Source: Clostridia bacterium
GTDB taxonomy: Bacteria; Bacillota; Clostridia; Oscillospirales; CAG-272
Reading direction: 5' to 3'
DNA length: 64,000 nt
NCBI GenBank assembly: GCA_017387685.1
Contig: JAFOEU010000058.1
Location: forward strand, 1 to 64,000
The notes below the pieces were generated by a model that worked only from the letters and a program-made list of their open reading frames with translations, was not told the DNA's origin and made no database searches. The translations under genes and the position numbers were made by a program. This document shows positions 40,221 through 47,947 of this stretch, one piece after another. Positions within the stretch are counted from its first letter, which is position 1. Every line of letters begins with the position of its first letter.

Positions 40221-40997
40221 ATGAACATTCTTCGTGAAAAGATCAAAAAGGGTGAAAAGACCTGCGGTACGCTCGTCAGCCTCACCGATCCCGCGCTTTG
40301 CGAGATAATGGGCATCGTCGGATATGACTACATATGGATAGATATGGAGCACACTTATATGTCTTATAAGGAGGTGCTCTGCCACCTGAACGCGGCGCGC
40401 TCGGTAGGCGCGGCATCGGTCGTAAGACTTCCGCAAAACGACCTTACCGTAACCAAAAAGATACTCGAAATGGGCCCCGAGGGCATTATCTTCCCGATGA
40501 TGCGCACGCCCGAGGAGGTTCGTGAGATGATCGGGGCAACCCTTTACCCTCCCCACGGCACACGCGGCTTCGGTCCGATGAGAGCTATCCGCTACGGTGA
40601 AACCGACTCAAAGCACTACACCGATGAGGAAAGCTTCGAGCTTTGCCGTTTTATGCAGATCGAGCACGTTGAGTGTGTTGAAAACCTTGAAGAGATCGTC
40701 AAGATCCCCTATATCGACGGCTTTATCTTCGGCCCGAACGATCTCTCGGGCTCACTTGGCGAGCTTGGAAATGTTTTCGGTGATAAGACTATGGAGCAGA
40801 TACGCCGCGCACTGAAGATCGTTAAAGAAAACGGCAAGTACGTCGGACTTGCAACCGGCGACCTTCGCCCCGAAACGCTTCGCTTCTGGTCCGAGCTCGG
40901 AATTGATATGATGACCGTCGGCGCGGATTGGAATTTCGTTTTCGATGCTGCGAAGAACACGAGAAAATTGCTCCAACAGTATCATATGGAGGCATAA
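40221..40997 (+). CDS. HpcH/HpaI-family aldolase
   Basis: A 258-residue protein, start MNILREKIKKGEK after AAAGGAG. Class II pyruvate aldolase pattern: GTLVSLTDPALCEIM, DYIWIDMEHTYM (substrate/metal Glu-His), VVRLPQND, GIIFPMMRTPEE, and FIFGPNDLSGSLG with metal-binding Asp. The family cleaves 2-keto-3-deoxy acids or related 4-hydroxy-2-oxo acids to pyruvate plus an aldehyde. It heads an operon with sialidase-like, PHP and metallophosphoesterase genes, which points to catabolism of an acidic sugar; the true substrate is open. Confidence 0.9.
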   Translation: MNILREKIKKGEKTCGTLVSLTDPALCEIMGIVGYDYIWIDMEHTYMSYKEVLCHLNAARSVGAASVVRLPQNDLTVTKKILEMGPEGIIFPMMRTPEEVREMIGATLYPPHGTRGFGPMRAIRYGETDSKHYTDEESFELCRFMQIEHVECVENLEEIVKIPYIDGFIFGPNDLSGSLGELGNVFGDKTMEQIRRALKIVKENGKYVGLATGDLRPETLRFWSELGIDMMTVGADWNFVFDAAKNTRKLLQQYHMEA

Positions 40998-40998
40998 A

Positions 40999-41946
40999 AT
41001 GAAGCTCTTAAAGCAAGAATTCATTTTCGGTGAGCCGCTTCCCACTCCCGAATGTCACGCCTCGACTATTCTTGTCCGCGAGGACGGCAAAAAGCTTGCT
41101 GCTTGGTTTGCGGGAACGAAGGAGGCAAATCCCGACGTTCTCATCTTTGTAAGCCGCTTTGACGGTGAATGCTGGAGTGAGCCGCGCGCGGTAACTCCCG
41201 AGGTTGGAATTCAGCATTGGAATCCCGTACTTTTTGAAATGAACGGCGAGGTCGTTCTGTTTTACAAAATGGGTTATCCTATCGCAGAGTGGCATACGCG
41301 ATATATTACGTCGAAGGATTTCGGCGAGACGTGGTCCGAGCCGAGCGAGCTTGTCGCGGATGATGTCAGCGGCGGCAGAGGACCCGTCAAAAACAAGCCC
41401 ATCCGTATATCAAACGGCAACGTCCTTGCCCCCGGCTCGACCGAAAAAGGTCCTTGGCGTTGCTTCGTCGATATTTTTGACGGCAAGGAATGGCGCAAAA
41501 AAGACATCCCCGTCGAGCTTGAAAACGCCGAAAAGGTCAACGTTATTCAGCCTACTCTGTGGGAGAGTGAAAATGGGCATATCCACGCGCTTGTGCGCTC
41601 GAATATCGGCAGGATATACCGCTCGGATTCGAATGATTACGGCGAAACCTGGTCGCCGATCTACCCCACTGATATGCCGAACAATAACAGCGGTATAGAT
41701 TGCGTCAAGCTCTCGGACGGAAGGATCGTTCTGATCTGCAATCCGATCGAAAAGAATTGGGGACCGAGAACTCCGCTTTCTGTATTTGTGTCGGATGATA
41801 ACGGCGTGACCTTCAAAAAAGAGCTTGATCTTGAAACCGATGAGGGCGGATTTGCCTATCCCTCCGTCATTCAACTCGGCGGCATACTTCATATAGTTTA
41901 TACCTATAACCGCAAAAAGATCGTTTGCGCCGAAATTGAATTATAA
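40999..41946 (+). CDS. Sialidase-superfamily (BNR repeat) protein
   Basis: A 315-residue protein, start MKLLKQEFIFGEPLPT, one base after the aldolase stop with GGAGG in the end of that gene. Six-bladed propeller features: CHASTILVREDGKKLAAWFAG, Asp-boxes SKDFGETWSEP, SNDYGETWSP and SDDNGVTF, and a final IVYTYNR strand. There is no signal peptide, so it should work in the cytoplasm, unlike most secreted sialidases. The BNR_2-like subgroup includes enzymes of unknown substrate, so glycoside hydrolase activity is likely but sialic acid specificity is not shown. Confidence 0.87.
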   Translation: MKLLKQEFIFGEPLPTPECHASTILVREDGKKLAAWFAGTKEANPDVLIFVSRFDGECWSEPRAVTPEVGIQHWNPVLFEMNGEVVLFYKMGYPIAEWHTRYITSKDFGETWSEPSELVADDVSGGRGPVKNKPIRISNGNVLAPGSTEKGPWRCFVDIFDGKEWRKKDIPVELENAEKVNVIQPTLWESENGHIHALVRSNIGRIYRSDSNDYGETWSPIYPTDMPNNNSGIDCVKLSDGRIVLICNPIEKNWGPRTPLSVFVSDDNGVTFKKELDLETDEGGFAYPSVIQLGGILHIVYTYNRKKIVCAEIEL

Positions 41947-41966
41947 TCAGAAAAGAGGACATCATT

Positions 41967-42638
41967 TTGTTTAAAACCGAAGCACATATGCATACCTATC
42001 CTGTTTCCTCTTGCTCAAAGCTGTCACCCGTTGAGCAGGTAAGACTTTTCAAGGAGGCGGGTTACGATACCATCATCGTTTCCGATCATTTCTCTCCCCA
42101 TCATTTCAAGAAGCTCGGCGAGCATCTCACCTTTGCCGAAAAGGTGGACAAGCTCTGCGATGCTTATCTTGAGGCAAAGGCAGAGGGCGACCGCATCGGT
42201 CTGACCGTTCTTTTCTCGGTCGAGCTATCCTTCCATAAGAATCACTATCTGCTTTACGGTGTAACGCGCGAATTCCTCAAGCTCCGTGAGGATATTTTTG
42301 ATATCGACATCGACGAGCTTTACGCACACCTCAAGGCACACGGCGTAACCATCATTCAGGCACATTCGCACCGCGCCGAAAAGTGCGTACCGCATCCCCA
42401 TCACGTTGACGGATTTGAGATCAACTGCTGTCTGCGTAAGGACAATTACAACGAAAGAACTATGCAGGTCGCAAAGGAATACGGACTTCCGCTCACCATC
42501 GGCTCGGATTGCCACAGACCTGAGGACGTCGGCGTTTCGGCAACTTTGAGTGAAGAGAAGATCGAGAGCATCGAGCAGTATCTTGAGCTGATGCGCGCAG
42601 GAAAGCTCATCCTTTCCATCGGCGGTGGAACTTTATGA
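41967..42638 (+). CDS. PHP-domain phosphoesterase
   Basis: A 223-residue protein starting at TTG (MFKTEAHMHTYPVSS), 8 bases after GAGGA. PHP metal ligands visible: H7-x-H9, Asp-His in IIVSDHFSP, a Glu in FSVELSF, His in IIQAHSHR and the final GSDCHRPED. It is a cytoplasmic metal-dependent phosphoesterase of the kind related to histidinol phosphatase; given the setting it may act on a sugar phosphate. It overlaps the next gene by 4 bp. Confidence 0.88.
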   Translation: MFKTEAHMHTYPVSSCSKLSPVEQVRLFKEAGYDTIIVSDHFSPHHFKKLGEHLTFAEKVDKLCDAYLEAKAEGDRIGLTVLFSVELSFHKNHYLLYGVTREFLKLREDIFDIDIDELYAHLKAHGVTIIQAHSHRAEKCVPHPHHVDGFEINCCLRKDNYNERTMQVAKEYGLPLTIGSDCHRPEDVGVSATLSEEKIESIEQYLELMRAGKLILSIGGGTL

Positions 42639-43321
42639 TTTACTTTATAAGCGATCTCCACGGCGACAGAAATATCGATGCGTTTAATGATTACGTCAAA
42701 AACGCAAAAGAGGACGATCTTCTGATCATCCTCGGGGATATTGAGCTTCATTTCCGCGATACCGATGAAAACCGCGAGTTTTCGAAGTATTTTGAGGAGC
42801 TGCCCTGCAAGATCGCGCTCGTTGACGGGAATCACGAGAATTTCGATTACCTCTATTCCTTCCCCGAGGAGGAGTGGTGCGGCGGCAGAATTCACCGCAT
42901 TTCGGAAAAGTTCATCCACCTGATGCGCGGATATATTTTTGAGATCGAGGGGTACACCTTCCTCACGATGGGCGGATGCAAGTCCTCGCAAAAGTGGTTC
43001 GATTGGGGACTTCGTTGGGAACAGGAGGAGTTGACCGAGGACGAGATCATCCGCGCTTACCGAAACTTAAAGGAGCACGAGAATAAGGTCGATTACGTAC
43101 TGACACATAAATACCGCATTGAAGATCCGAAGGCAAATCCGCTTTCGCAAAACGGATTTATGAATTTTGTGGATAACTGCGTCGAGTATAAGCATTGGTA
43201 TTCGGGTCATTGGCATAAAACGAAGTATCTTGACGATAAGCATACGGTAGTTTACAGAACCTTGACACCGCTTGCGGGTGATGTTGTGCTTCGCACAAAT
43301 GATGTTGCCTGCGGCAAATGA
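42635..43321 (+). CDS. Calcineurin-like metallophosphoesterase
   Basis: A 228-residue protein with the five metallophosphoesterase motifs: FISDLHGD, LGDIELH, DGNHENFD, LTHK and GHWHKT. It overlaps the PHP gene by 4 bp and is the last gene of the aldolase operon. The last twelve codons and the TGA stop are made of hairpin array H2 (VVLRTNDVACGK), so the native C-terminus appears to have been altered by the array. Substrate unknown. Confidence 0.9.
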   Translation: MIYFISDLHGDRNIDAFNDYVKNAKEDDLLIILGDIELHFRDTDENREFSKYFEELPCKIALVDGNHENFDYLYSFPEEEWCGGRIHRISEKFIHLMRGYIFEIEGYTFLTMGGCKSSQKWFDWGLRWEQEELTEDEIIRAYRNLKEHENKVDYVLTHKYRIEDPKANPLSQNGFMNFVDNCVEYKHWYSGHWHKTKYLDDKHTVVYRTLTPLAGDVVLRTNDVACGK

Positions 43322-43404
43322 TGTTGTGCTTCGCACAAATGATGTTGCCTGTGGCAAATGATGTTGTGCTTCGCACAAATGATGTTGCGCACTGCGTGGC
43401 GCAA
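43284..43404. repeat. Hairpin-spacer array H2
   Basis: Hairpins TTGTGC-TTC-GCACAA (three times) alternate with TTGCC-TGY-GGCAA (twice), then TTGCGC...GCGCAA, each separated by ATGATG. The period of a pair is 40 bp. It starts inside the metallophosphoesterase gene and gives its stop codon. Confidence 0.92.
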
Positions 43405-43784
43405 ATAAAATGAAGAAATCCGCTGCGGCGGATTTCTTTCGTTTTATTGAATTTTGCACTTGGTTTTGTTTGGGTGCAAGTCATTTCGCGCGGTGCTCTA
43501 TACCCTCCCAACCCTCCCGCAAGCGGGAGGGCTTCTTCATCGGCAAAGCCGATGTCTTGCGAGCAGTGTAATTTTGTGCAGATATAGTGATTTCGCCGAT
43601 ATCCTGATAACTTCGCTTCGGTAAATGGGGACATCCCTCCCGCCCTCCCTTCGTAAACCGAAGGGAGGAGTTTGAGGGTGCGGAGCTTTTAGTTCAGTTT
43701 TCTGAATTTATTTGTTGTAATGATTATAAAAGTACAGTTAATGAAAAATAAGTGATACTTTAGTCAATATATCGATCCTCTTAC
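43405..43784. repeat. Intergenic region with further hairpins, no gene
   Basis: After array H2 come GAAATCCGC...GCGGATTTC (43415-43436, could terminate the operon), CCCTCCCGC-AA-GCGGGAGGG (43512-43531), CATCGGC-AAA-GCCGATG (43538-43554) and CCTCCCTTCG...CGAAGGGAGG (43644-43668). No supported coding sequence. Confidence 0.7.
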
Positions 43785-43812
43785 TTGAAAAATCCCGAGA
43801 ATATGATATAAT
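43785..43812 (+). promoter_or_regulatory. Promoter of the XRE regulator
   Basis: TTGAAA, 16-base spacer, TATAAT; a second TATAAT overlaps at 43812-43817. Confidence 0.75.
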
Positions 43813-43856
43813 ATAATCACAAAAGCGCTTTTGAATAATTTTTGGAGGACATAAAC

Positions 43857-44975
43857 ATGTCTATCGGAACAACAATAAAAAAGCTGCGCCGTGAGCGCGA
43901 TATGACGCAGGAGCAGCTTGCGGAGTATCTTGGGATTTCTGCTTGCGCGATCTCGCAATGGGAATGCGACCGCACCGCGCCCGACATTTCGCAGATTCCT
44001 CTGCTTGTACGAATTTTCGGAGTTACGTCTGACGAGCTGCTTGGAATCAGCGATCTCAATAAGGAAGCGGAGATCTCAAGATTGCACGATGAGATCAACG
44101 AGCTTAGCCGAATCGGAAAAAAGCGCGAGAGCTTTGATCTTGCTGAAAAGGCTCATAAGATGTACCCCGACAGCTACGATCTGATGTATGCGTACGCATC
44201 GCAGTTCAGTTACATTTACTATGACAAGAATTTTCCCGAGGACGAAAAGAAGAAGCTGCTTATGGAGTCGATCAAGCTGCTTGAGGCTATTATGGCGGGA
44301 TGCACAGATGAGAATCTCCGAATAAATGCTATGAGCACAATTTTGTGGATGTATCGCGAAAACGGTGAGATTGATAAAGCGTGGGAGGTTGCGAAAAAAT
44401 TTCCGAGATTGATCAACAGCTATGAATTTCATAGGGTTCATATTAGCAATGGTGATGAGCGGATCGATGCTCATATGGATCTGCTATACCACGGTTTGAT
44501 TCAGCACCTTTTGAATTCTATAGTAAGGAATTATAAGGACAGCTCGGGAAAGCGATTCTTCAACCATTCCGAAATGTGCTTGCTTTACAAAAAGATGATT
44601 GATATACTCGATGTAATTTTCGAGAATGGTGACCTCGGATTCTATTTCAGCGATTATTCTGATGCACACAAATTTATTGCAAAATATTACGCCCAAGAAG
44701 GCGACTCTGAAAATTCGCTTACCTATCTCGAAGGTGCTGCAGACGCAGTTGTGGCTTATATGCGTGACTATTACCAAAAGGATTACACTCATACCTCGCT
44801 CCTTTTCAAGGGCGTTACAACGAGCGGCAAAGAAATTTGGTATCAATCTACTGACAACGATGCCTCAAATCTTCTTGCAGAAATGAAAAAGCCGCATTAC
44901 GATTTCATCCGCACCGACGAAAGATTCACCGCGATCGAAGAAAAGCTCGCTCCCTTTGCGGGAAAGTGGGAATAA
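43857..44975 (+). CDS. XRE-family regulator with helical repeat domain
   Basis: A 372-residue protein, start MSIGTTIKKLRRERD after GGAGG. HTH_3 domain at about 4-60 (DMTQEQLAEYLGISACAISQWE), then a long helical region consistent with tetratricopeptide-like repeats (KRESFDLAEKAHKMYPDSYD, GEIDKAWEVAKKFP). Such proteins of the Rgg/PlcR-like plan often bind peptides, and this length fits; no exported peptide gene is visible nearby, although the intergenic region was not exhaustively searched. Single gene with its own terminator. Confidence 0.88.
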   Translation: MSIGTTIKKLRRERDMTQEQLAEYLGISACAISQWECDRTAPDISQIPLLVRIFGVTSDELLGISDLNKEAEISRLHDEINELSRIGKKRESFDLAEKAHKMYPDSYDLMYAYASQFSYIYYDKNFPEDEKKKLLMESIKLLEAIMAGCTDENLRINAMSTILWMYRENGEIDKAWEVAKKFPRLINSYEFHRVHISNGDERIDAHMDLLYHGLIQHLLNSIVRNYKDSSGKRFFNHSEMCLLYKKMIDILDVIFENGDLGFYFSDYSDAHKFIAKYYAQEGDSENSLTYLEGAADAVVAYMRDYYQKDYTHTSLLFKGVTTSGKEIWYQSTDNDASNLLAEMKKPHYDFIRTDERFTAIEEKLAPFAGKWE

Positions 44976-45013
44976 GATTATCCCCGAGGCTCGAACCTCG
45001 GGGATCGTTTTTA
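44976..45013. terminator. Bidirectional terminator
   Basis: ATCCCCGAGG...CCTCGGGGAT stem with T-run, between convergent genes. Confidence 0.88.
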
Positions 45014-46051
45014 TTCTCCGATGTATTTCCTGATTGCTTTCGCAAAGCATTTTCCGAGCAAGATCAGACGCTCCGCGGAGACCTTGTTTTCCTTTGTTCC
45101 GAAATATGCGGACTCAAGGGTAAAGGCAAGGTCGCATTCGGGACGGCTGTTGCTTGTAAAGGCAAAGTTCGGGCTCGGCTGATTCCAGCCCGTGAGGGGC
45201 GGATGATCGTTTTCCTTTTTGTATTGCATCGCATCCGGGGTGAGCTCGGATTCGAGCAGGGCGGAGAAACGGTCGAATTTTTCAAGCTTTTCGACTTTGT
45301 TGCGGACGATAAAGATTCGGTCGTTGTTGCCGCCCTTGTGATAGGGCGAATGAAGGTCAAAGCCGAAGTTACATCCGTATCTGTCCGCGTGGGTGCGTAT
45401 TGCGGCGACTTCGGGATATATCGGAGCATCGGTGTAATCTCTGTTGTGATCGTGGGGCGCGCGGGATTTGCCCTGATCGCCGTCAAGTACGCCGTCGTAA
45501 TCTACAAAGGGAACGCAAAGGATGCGAGTGTTCGGTATCGGGGACGTTGTGAGCTCCTCCAAAACTCCCTCCATAACGTAGCTTCCCGTGGACTCGCAGG
45601 CGTGATGGCGGGCGGTGATTATGATGCTTCGATTGCCGTCGCCGATGTGCAGGCAGGGGACGCTCCGTCCCTTTCTGCTTCGGCAAAGCTCGGAGACCTC
45701 GAGTGCGCGGCTTTCGGCGAACGCGATAAAGCGGTCGGGGTGATAGAGCATATTGTGAGCGAAGTAGACGGGGCTTTCTCCGCTTCCGAAGCGGTAGGTG
45801 AAGCTCTCGCCGTCGACGCTGTCGAGCCAATGCCAATCTTTCAGATCGTGGCTGACGGCGGGACCCCAATAGCCCAAGCGCTTGCTTTCAAATTTGAAGG
45901 CGATCTCGCGATCCTCGGCACCCTCGACGCAAAACGCCCAATAAAACCAATCTCCCTCGGTGTCGCGGAGCTCGTTCTCGAGGATCACGGTATCGCCCGA
46001 TATTTCCTTGACGCGGATATTGCCGCCTGTGAAATTCTGATGTATTTTCAT
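45011..46051 (-). CDS. M14-family zinc carboxypeptidase-like protein
   Basis: A 346-residue protein, start MKIHQNFTGGNIRV (GGAGAAG ahead). N-terminal beta domain (WFYWAFCVEGAED, WLDSVDGESFTYRF) followed by the catalytic fold: zinc ligands in ARHHACES (HxxE) and a later His in FDLHSPYH. The N-terminal domain plus this motif form resembles the cytosolic carboxypeptidase subgroup. No signal peptide. It may trim peptides or peptidoglycan fragments; specificity is not evident. A long frame on the other strand is a shadow. Confidence 0.87.
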   Translation of the reverse strand: MKIHQNFTGGNIRVKEISGDTVILENELRDTEGDWFYWAFCVEGAEDREIAFKFESKRLGYWGPAVSHDLKDWHWLDSVDGESFTYRFGSGESPVYFAHNMLYHPDRFIAFAESRALEVSELCRSRKGRSVPCLHIGDGNRSIIITARHHACESTGSYVMEGVLEELTTSPIPNTRILCVPFVDYDGVLDGDQGKSRAPHDHNRDYTDAPIYPEVAAIRTHADRYGCNFGFDLHSPYHKGGNNDRIFIVRNKVEKLEKFDRFSALLESELTPDAMQYKKENDHPPLTGWNQPSPNFAFTSNSRPECDLAFTLESAYFGTKENKVSAERLILLGKCFAKAIRKYIGE

Positions 46052-46099
46052 TTTTATCTTCTCCGATCCCGACTTTTTTGCAGAATAGTTGCTTTTTAC

Positions 46100-46128
46100 A
46101 TTATACCATATTGACGTTGACTTTGCAA
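46100..46128 (-). promoter_or_regulatory. Promoter of the M14 gene
   Basis: Minus strand TTGCAA, 17-base spacer, TATAAT. Confidence 0.7.
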
Positions 46129-46167
46129 GATGTTGTAATAATATAAATATATAACAAACCAAAACGA

Positions 46168-46212
46168 CAAAAGGCAATATCAAACCGATAAAGGGAATGA
46201 TATTGCCTTTTT
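46168..46212 (-). terminator. Terminator after spoIVB-like gene
   Basis: AAAAGGCAATATC stem with complement GATATTGCCTTTT, T-run on the minus strand. Confidence 0.85.
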
Positions 46213-46213
46213 C

Positions 46214-47257
46214 TTATTCTGCCGCCGCGAGCATATTTTCAATAAATATGCCGTATCCGCGTGTCGGATCGCCCACAAGGACGTGCGTTACCGCGCCGAC
46301 GAGCTTGCCGTTCTGAATTATCGGGCTGCCCGACATTCCTTGAACGATGCCGCCCGTTTGCGCAATCAGCGCGGGATCGGTCACCTTGACCGTGAAGCAC
46401 CGTCCTCCCGCGGCTGTCGGGTCGATCGAGGAAAGCTCGACCTTATATTCGTGGGTTTCTCCGTCCTCGAGAGTGCAGAGAATAGTCGCCTCGCCGCCGC
46501 GCACCTCGTCCTTGTGCGCTATGGGCATTGCGCCGTAAAGCGATTTCGGAATGCTTGAATAGATGCCGAATATGCCGCGATCCGTGTTGCTTATTACGGC
46601 ACCGAGCTTTTCGGGCTTGAAGCTGCCGCGTATCTCGCCGGGATCACCCGCCGCGCCCTTCGTGATGCCTCCGATGTTCACCCCGAGCAGAACACCGCGT
46701 CCGAGAGGCATCGGTTTGCCCGTGTCGGCATCGCAGATTCCGTGGCCGAGTCCGCCGAATAGCCCCGTATCCGGGTCAATGAAGGTTACGGTGCCGATAC
46801 CTGCGCCGCTGTCGCGGACCCAGATACCCGTCTTATAACCGCTCTCTTCAAGCCTTGGCGTGACGTTTGCCTTGAATTCTCGTCCGTCGCGGCAGCAGGT
46901 GAGCTCAACGCTTTTACCTTTTCCCGCATTCACTGCGCGGCTGAGCCCTTCCGCGTCGCTGATCTTCACTCCGTCAACCTTTAATATAACGTCATTTACG
47001 CGCACTCCCGCGGCGTAGGCGGGGCTTTGCGCATTGTCGGGAATGCCGACGACGAGCACTCCCTCCGTGAAAAATCTGACTCCGAAGACCATTCCTCCGG
47101 GGATCAGATATTTTTCGGTTTCTTCGGCACTCGCACTTACGCTTGCCGTCATATCGGTGCTGACACTCTGCCGCGCCGACGAAGCGCAGAAGAGGAGCGC
47201 CGTAAGCAAGATGCAGACAAATGCCGTCAGTCTGCTGTTTGTTCGTTTAATTCGCAT
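46214..47257 (-). CDS. spoIVB: SpoIVB-like PDZ serine protease (S55)
   Basis: A 347-residue protein, start MRIKRTNSRLTAF, with an N-terminal TM/signal segment (about 9-26). PDZ domain about 75-140 (SPAYAAGVRVNDVILKVDG), then the SpoIVB peptidase domain with the catalytic-type GLGHGICD (His) and GMSGSPIIQNG (Ser). In spore formers SpoIVB is secreted into the forespore intermembrane space and starts pro-sigma-K processing. The usual neighbour spo0A is not here. Its presence suggests a sporulating ancestry; family members also occur in non-spore-formers, so sporulation of this organism is not proven. Confidence 0.9.
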   Translation of the reverse strand: MRIKRTNSRLTAFVCILLTALLFCASSARQSVSTDMTASVSASAEETEKYLIPGGMVFGVRFFTEGVLVVGIPDNAQSPAYAAGVRVNDVILKVDGVKISDAEGLSRAVNAGKGKSVELTCCRDGREFKANVTPRLEESGYKTGIWVRDSGAGIGTVTFIDPDTGLFGGLGHGICDADTGKPMPLGRGVLLGVNIGGITKGAAGDPGEIRGSFKPEKLGAVISNTDRGIFGIYSSIPKSLYGAMPIAHKDEVRGGEATILCTLEDGETHEYKVELSSIDPTAAGGRCFTVKVTDPALIAQTGGIVQGMSGSPIIQNGKLVGAVTHVLVGDPTRGYGIFIENMLAAAE

Positions 47258-47396
47258 AAGATCCACCGGTTTCTTTTGTTGCGGCAAGGATACGATCGCC
47301 GCAACCTTTCCGCAATAATAATTTGCCCCCTTGTTTCAAAATAATGTGTAGAAAAATTCGACCCTCATACCATTTTTTATCCTTAAAAATAATTTG

Positions 47397-47461
47397 TTAA
47401 TAAACTAATTAATCTATTGACTTTTTCTGAAAATTTGCTATAATATTGATTAGTTTATTAA
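47397..47461 (+). promoter_or_regulatory. Promoter flanked by two inverted MarR operators
   Basis: TTGACT (47417-47422), 16-base spacer, TATAAT (47439-47444). TTAATAAACTAAT (47397-47409) lies upstream and its exact inverse ATTAGTTTATTAA (47449-47461) at the transcription start, so repressor dimers could enclose the promoter. Confidence 0.85.
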
Positions 47462-47485
47462 CTAACTAAAATTGGAGGAAATACG

Positions 47486-47947
47486 ATGAAAAAGGCACCA
47501 CTTACAGATGATATGCTGACGCCTGCGATGTTGATAGGGCATATTTCACGCGCACAGAGATGCACTCTGCGCTCTCGCGAAAACGATCCGATCATGACAC
47601 AGAACAGTTGTCGCGCCATACTCTTTTGTTTGTCACGCGAGGAAGGCATCACTCAGCTTGAGCTTTCGCGCCGTGCGGGACTTAAGCCGCCGACGGTCAG
47701 CGTTGCACTCAAACACCTTGAGGACGAGGGATACGTTGTCCGCGTAACCGACGAGGATGATAAACGTGCCGCACGCGTTTATCTTTCCGACAAGGGACAC
47801 GCCCTTGAGAAGGAAAATGACGAACGCTTTGTTACGGTCGACAATGAAATGATGGCGGGATTTACTCCCGAGGAGATCGAGCTTTTGCGCTCAATGCTAC
47901 TGCGCATTCGCGACAATCTTAAGAATCCGAAAGGAAAAGAAGAATGA
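47486..47947 (+). CDS. MarR-family regulator of the second ABC exporter
   Basis: A 153-residue winged-helix protein: ILFCLSREEGITQLELSRRA, recognition helix LKPPTVSVALKHLEDEG and wing VTDEDDKRAARVYLSDKG. GGAGG precedes the ATG. It is first in an operon with two ABC exporter halves (ATGA overlap), the same plan as 26.1-30.2 kb, but the operator sequence differs (TTAATAAACTAAT here, GTTGCG arms there), so the two systems should be regulated separately. Confidence 0.93.
   Translation: MKKAPLTDDMLTPAMLIGHISRAQRCTLRSRENDPIMTQNSCRAILFCLSREEGITQLELSRRAGLKPPTVSVALKHLEDEGYVVRVTDEDDKRAARVYLSDKGHALEKENDERFVTVDNEMMAGFTPEEIELLRSMLLRIRDNLKNPKGKEE

Noticed and set aside
41967..42638. Histidinol phosphatase of histidine synthesis
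   Set aside because: The PHP fold fits, but no his gene is nearby and the operon setting is carbohydrate-like, so a general phosphoesterase call is safer.
43284..43404. CRISPR or simple VNTR
   Set aside because: Alternating hairpins with a 6-base spacer do not match a CRISPR, and the two different stems and third type go beyond a simple tandem repeat.
44966..46114. Open frame of 382 codons on the plus strand
   Set aside because: Antisense to the M14 peptidase, no ribosome site and no protein motif.
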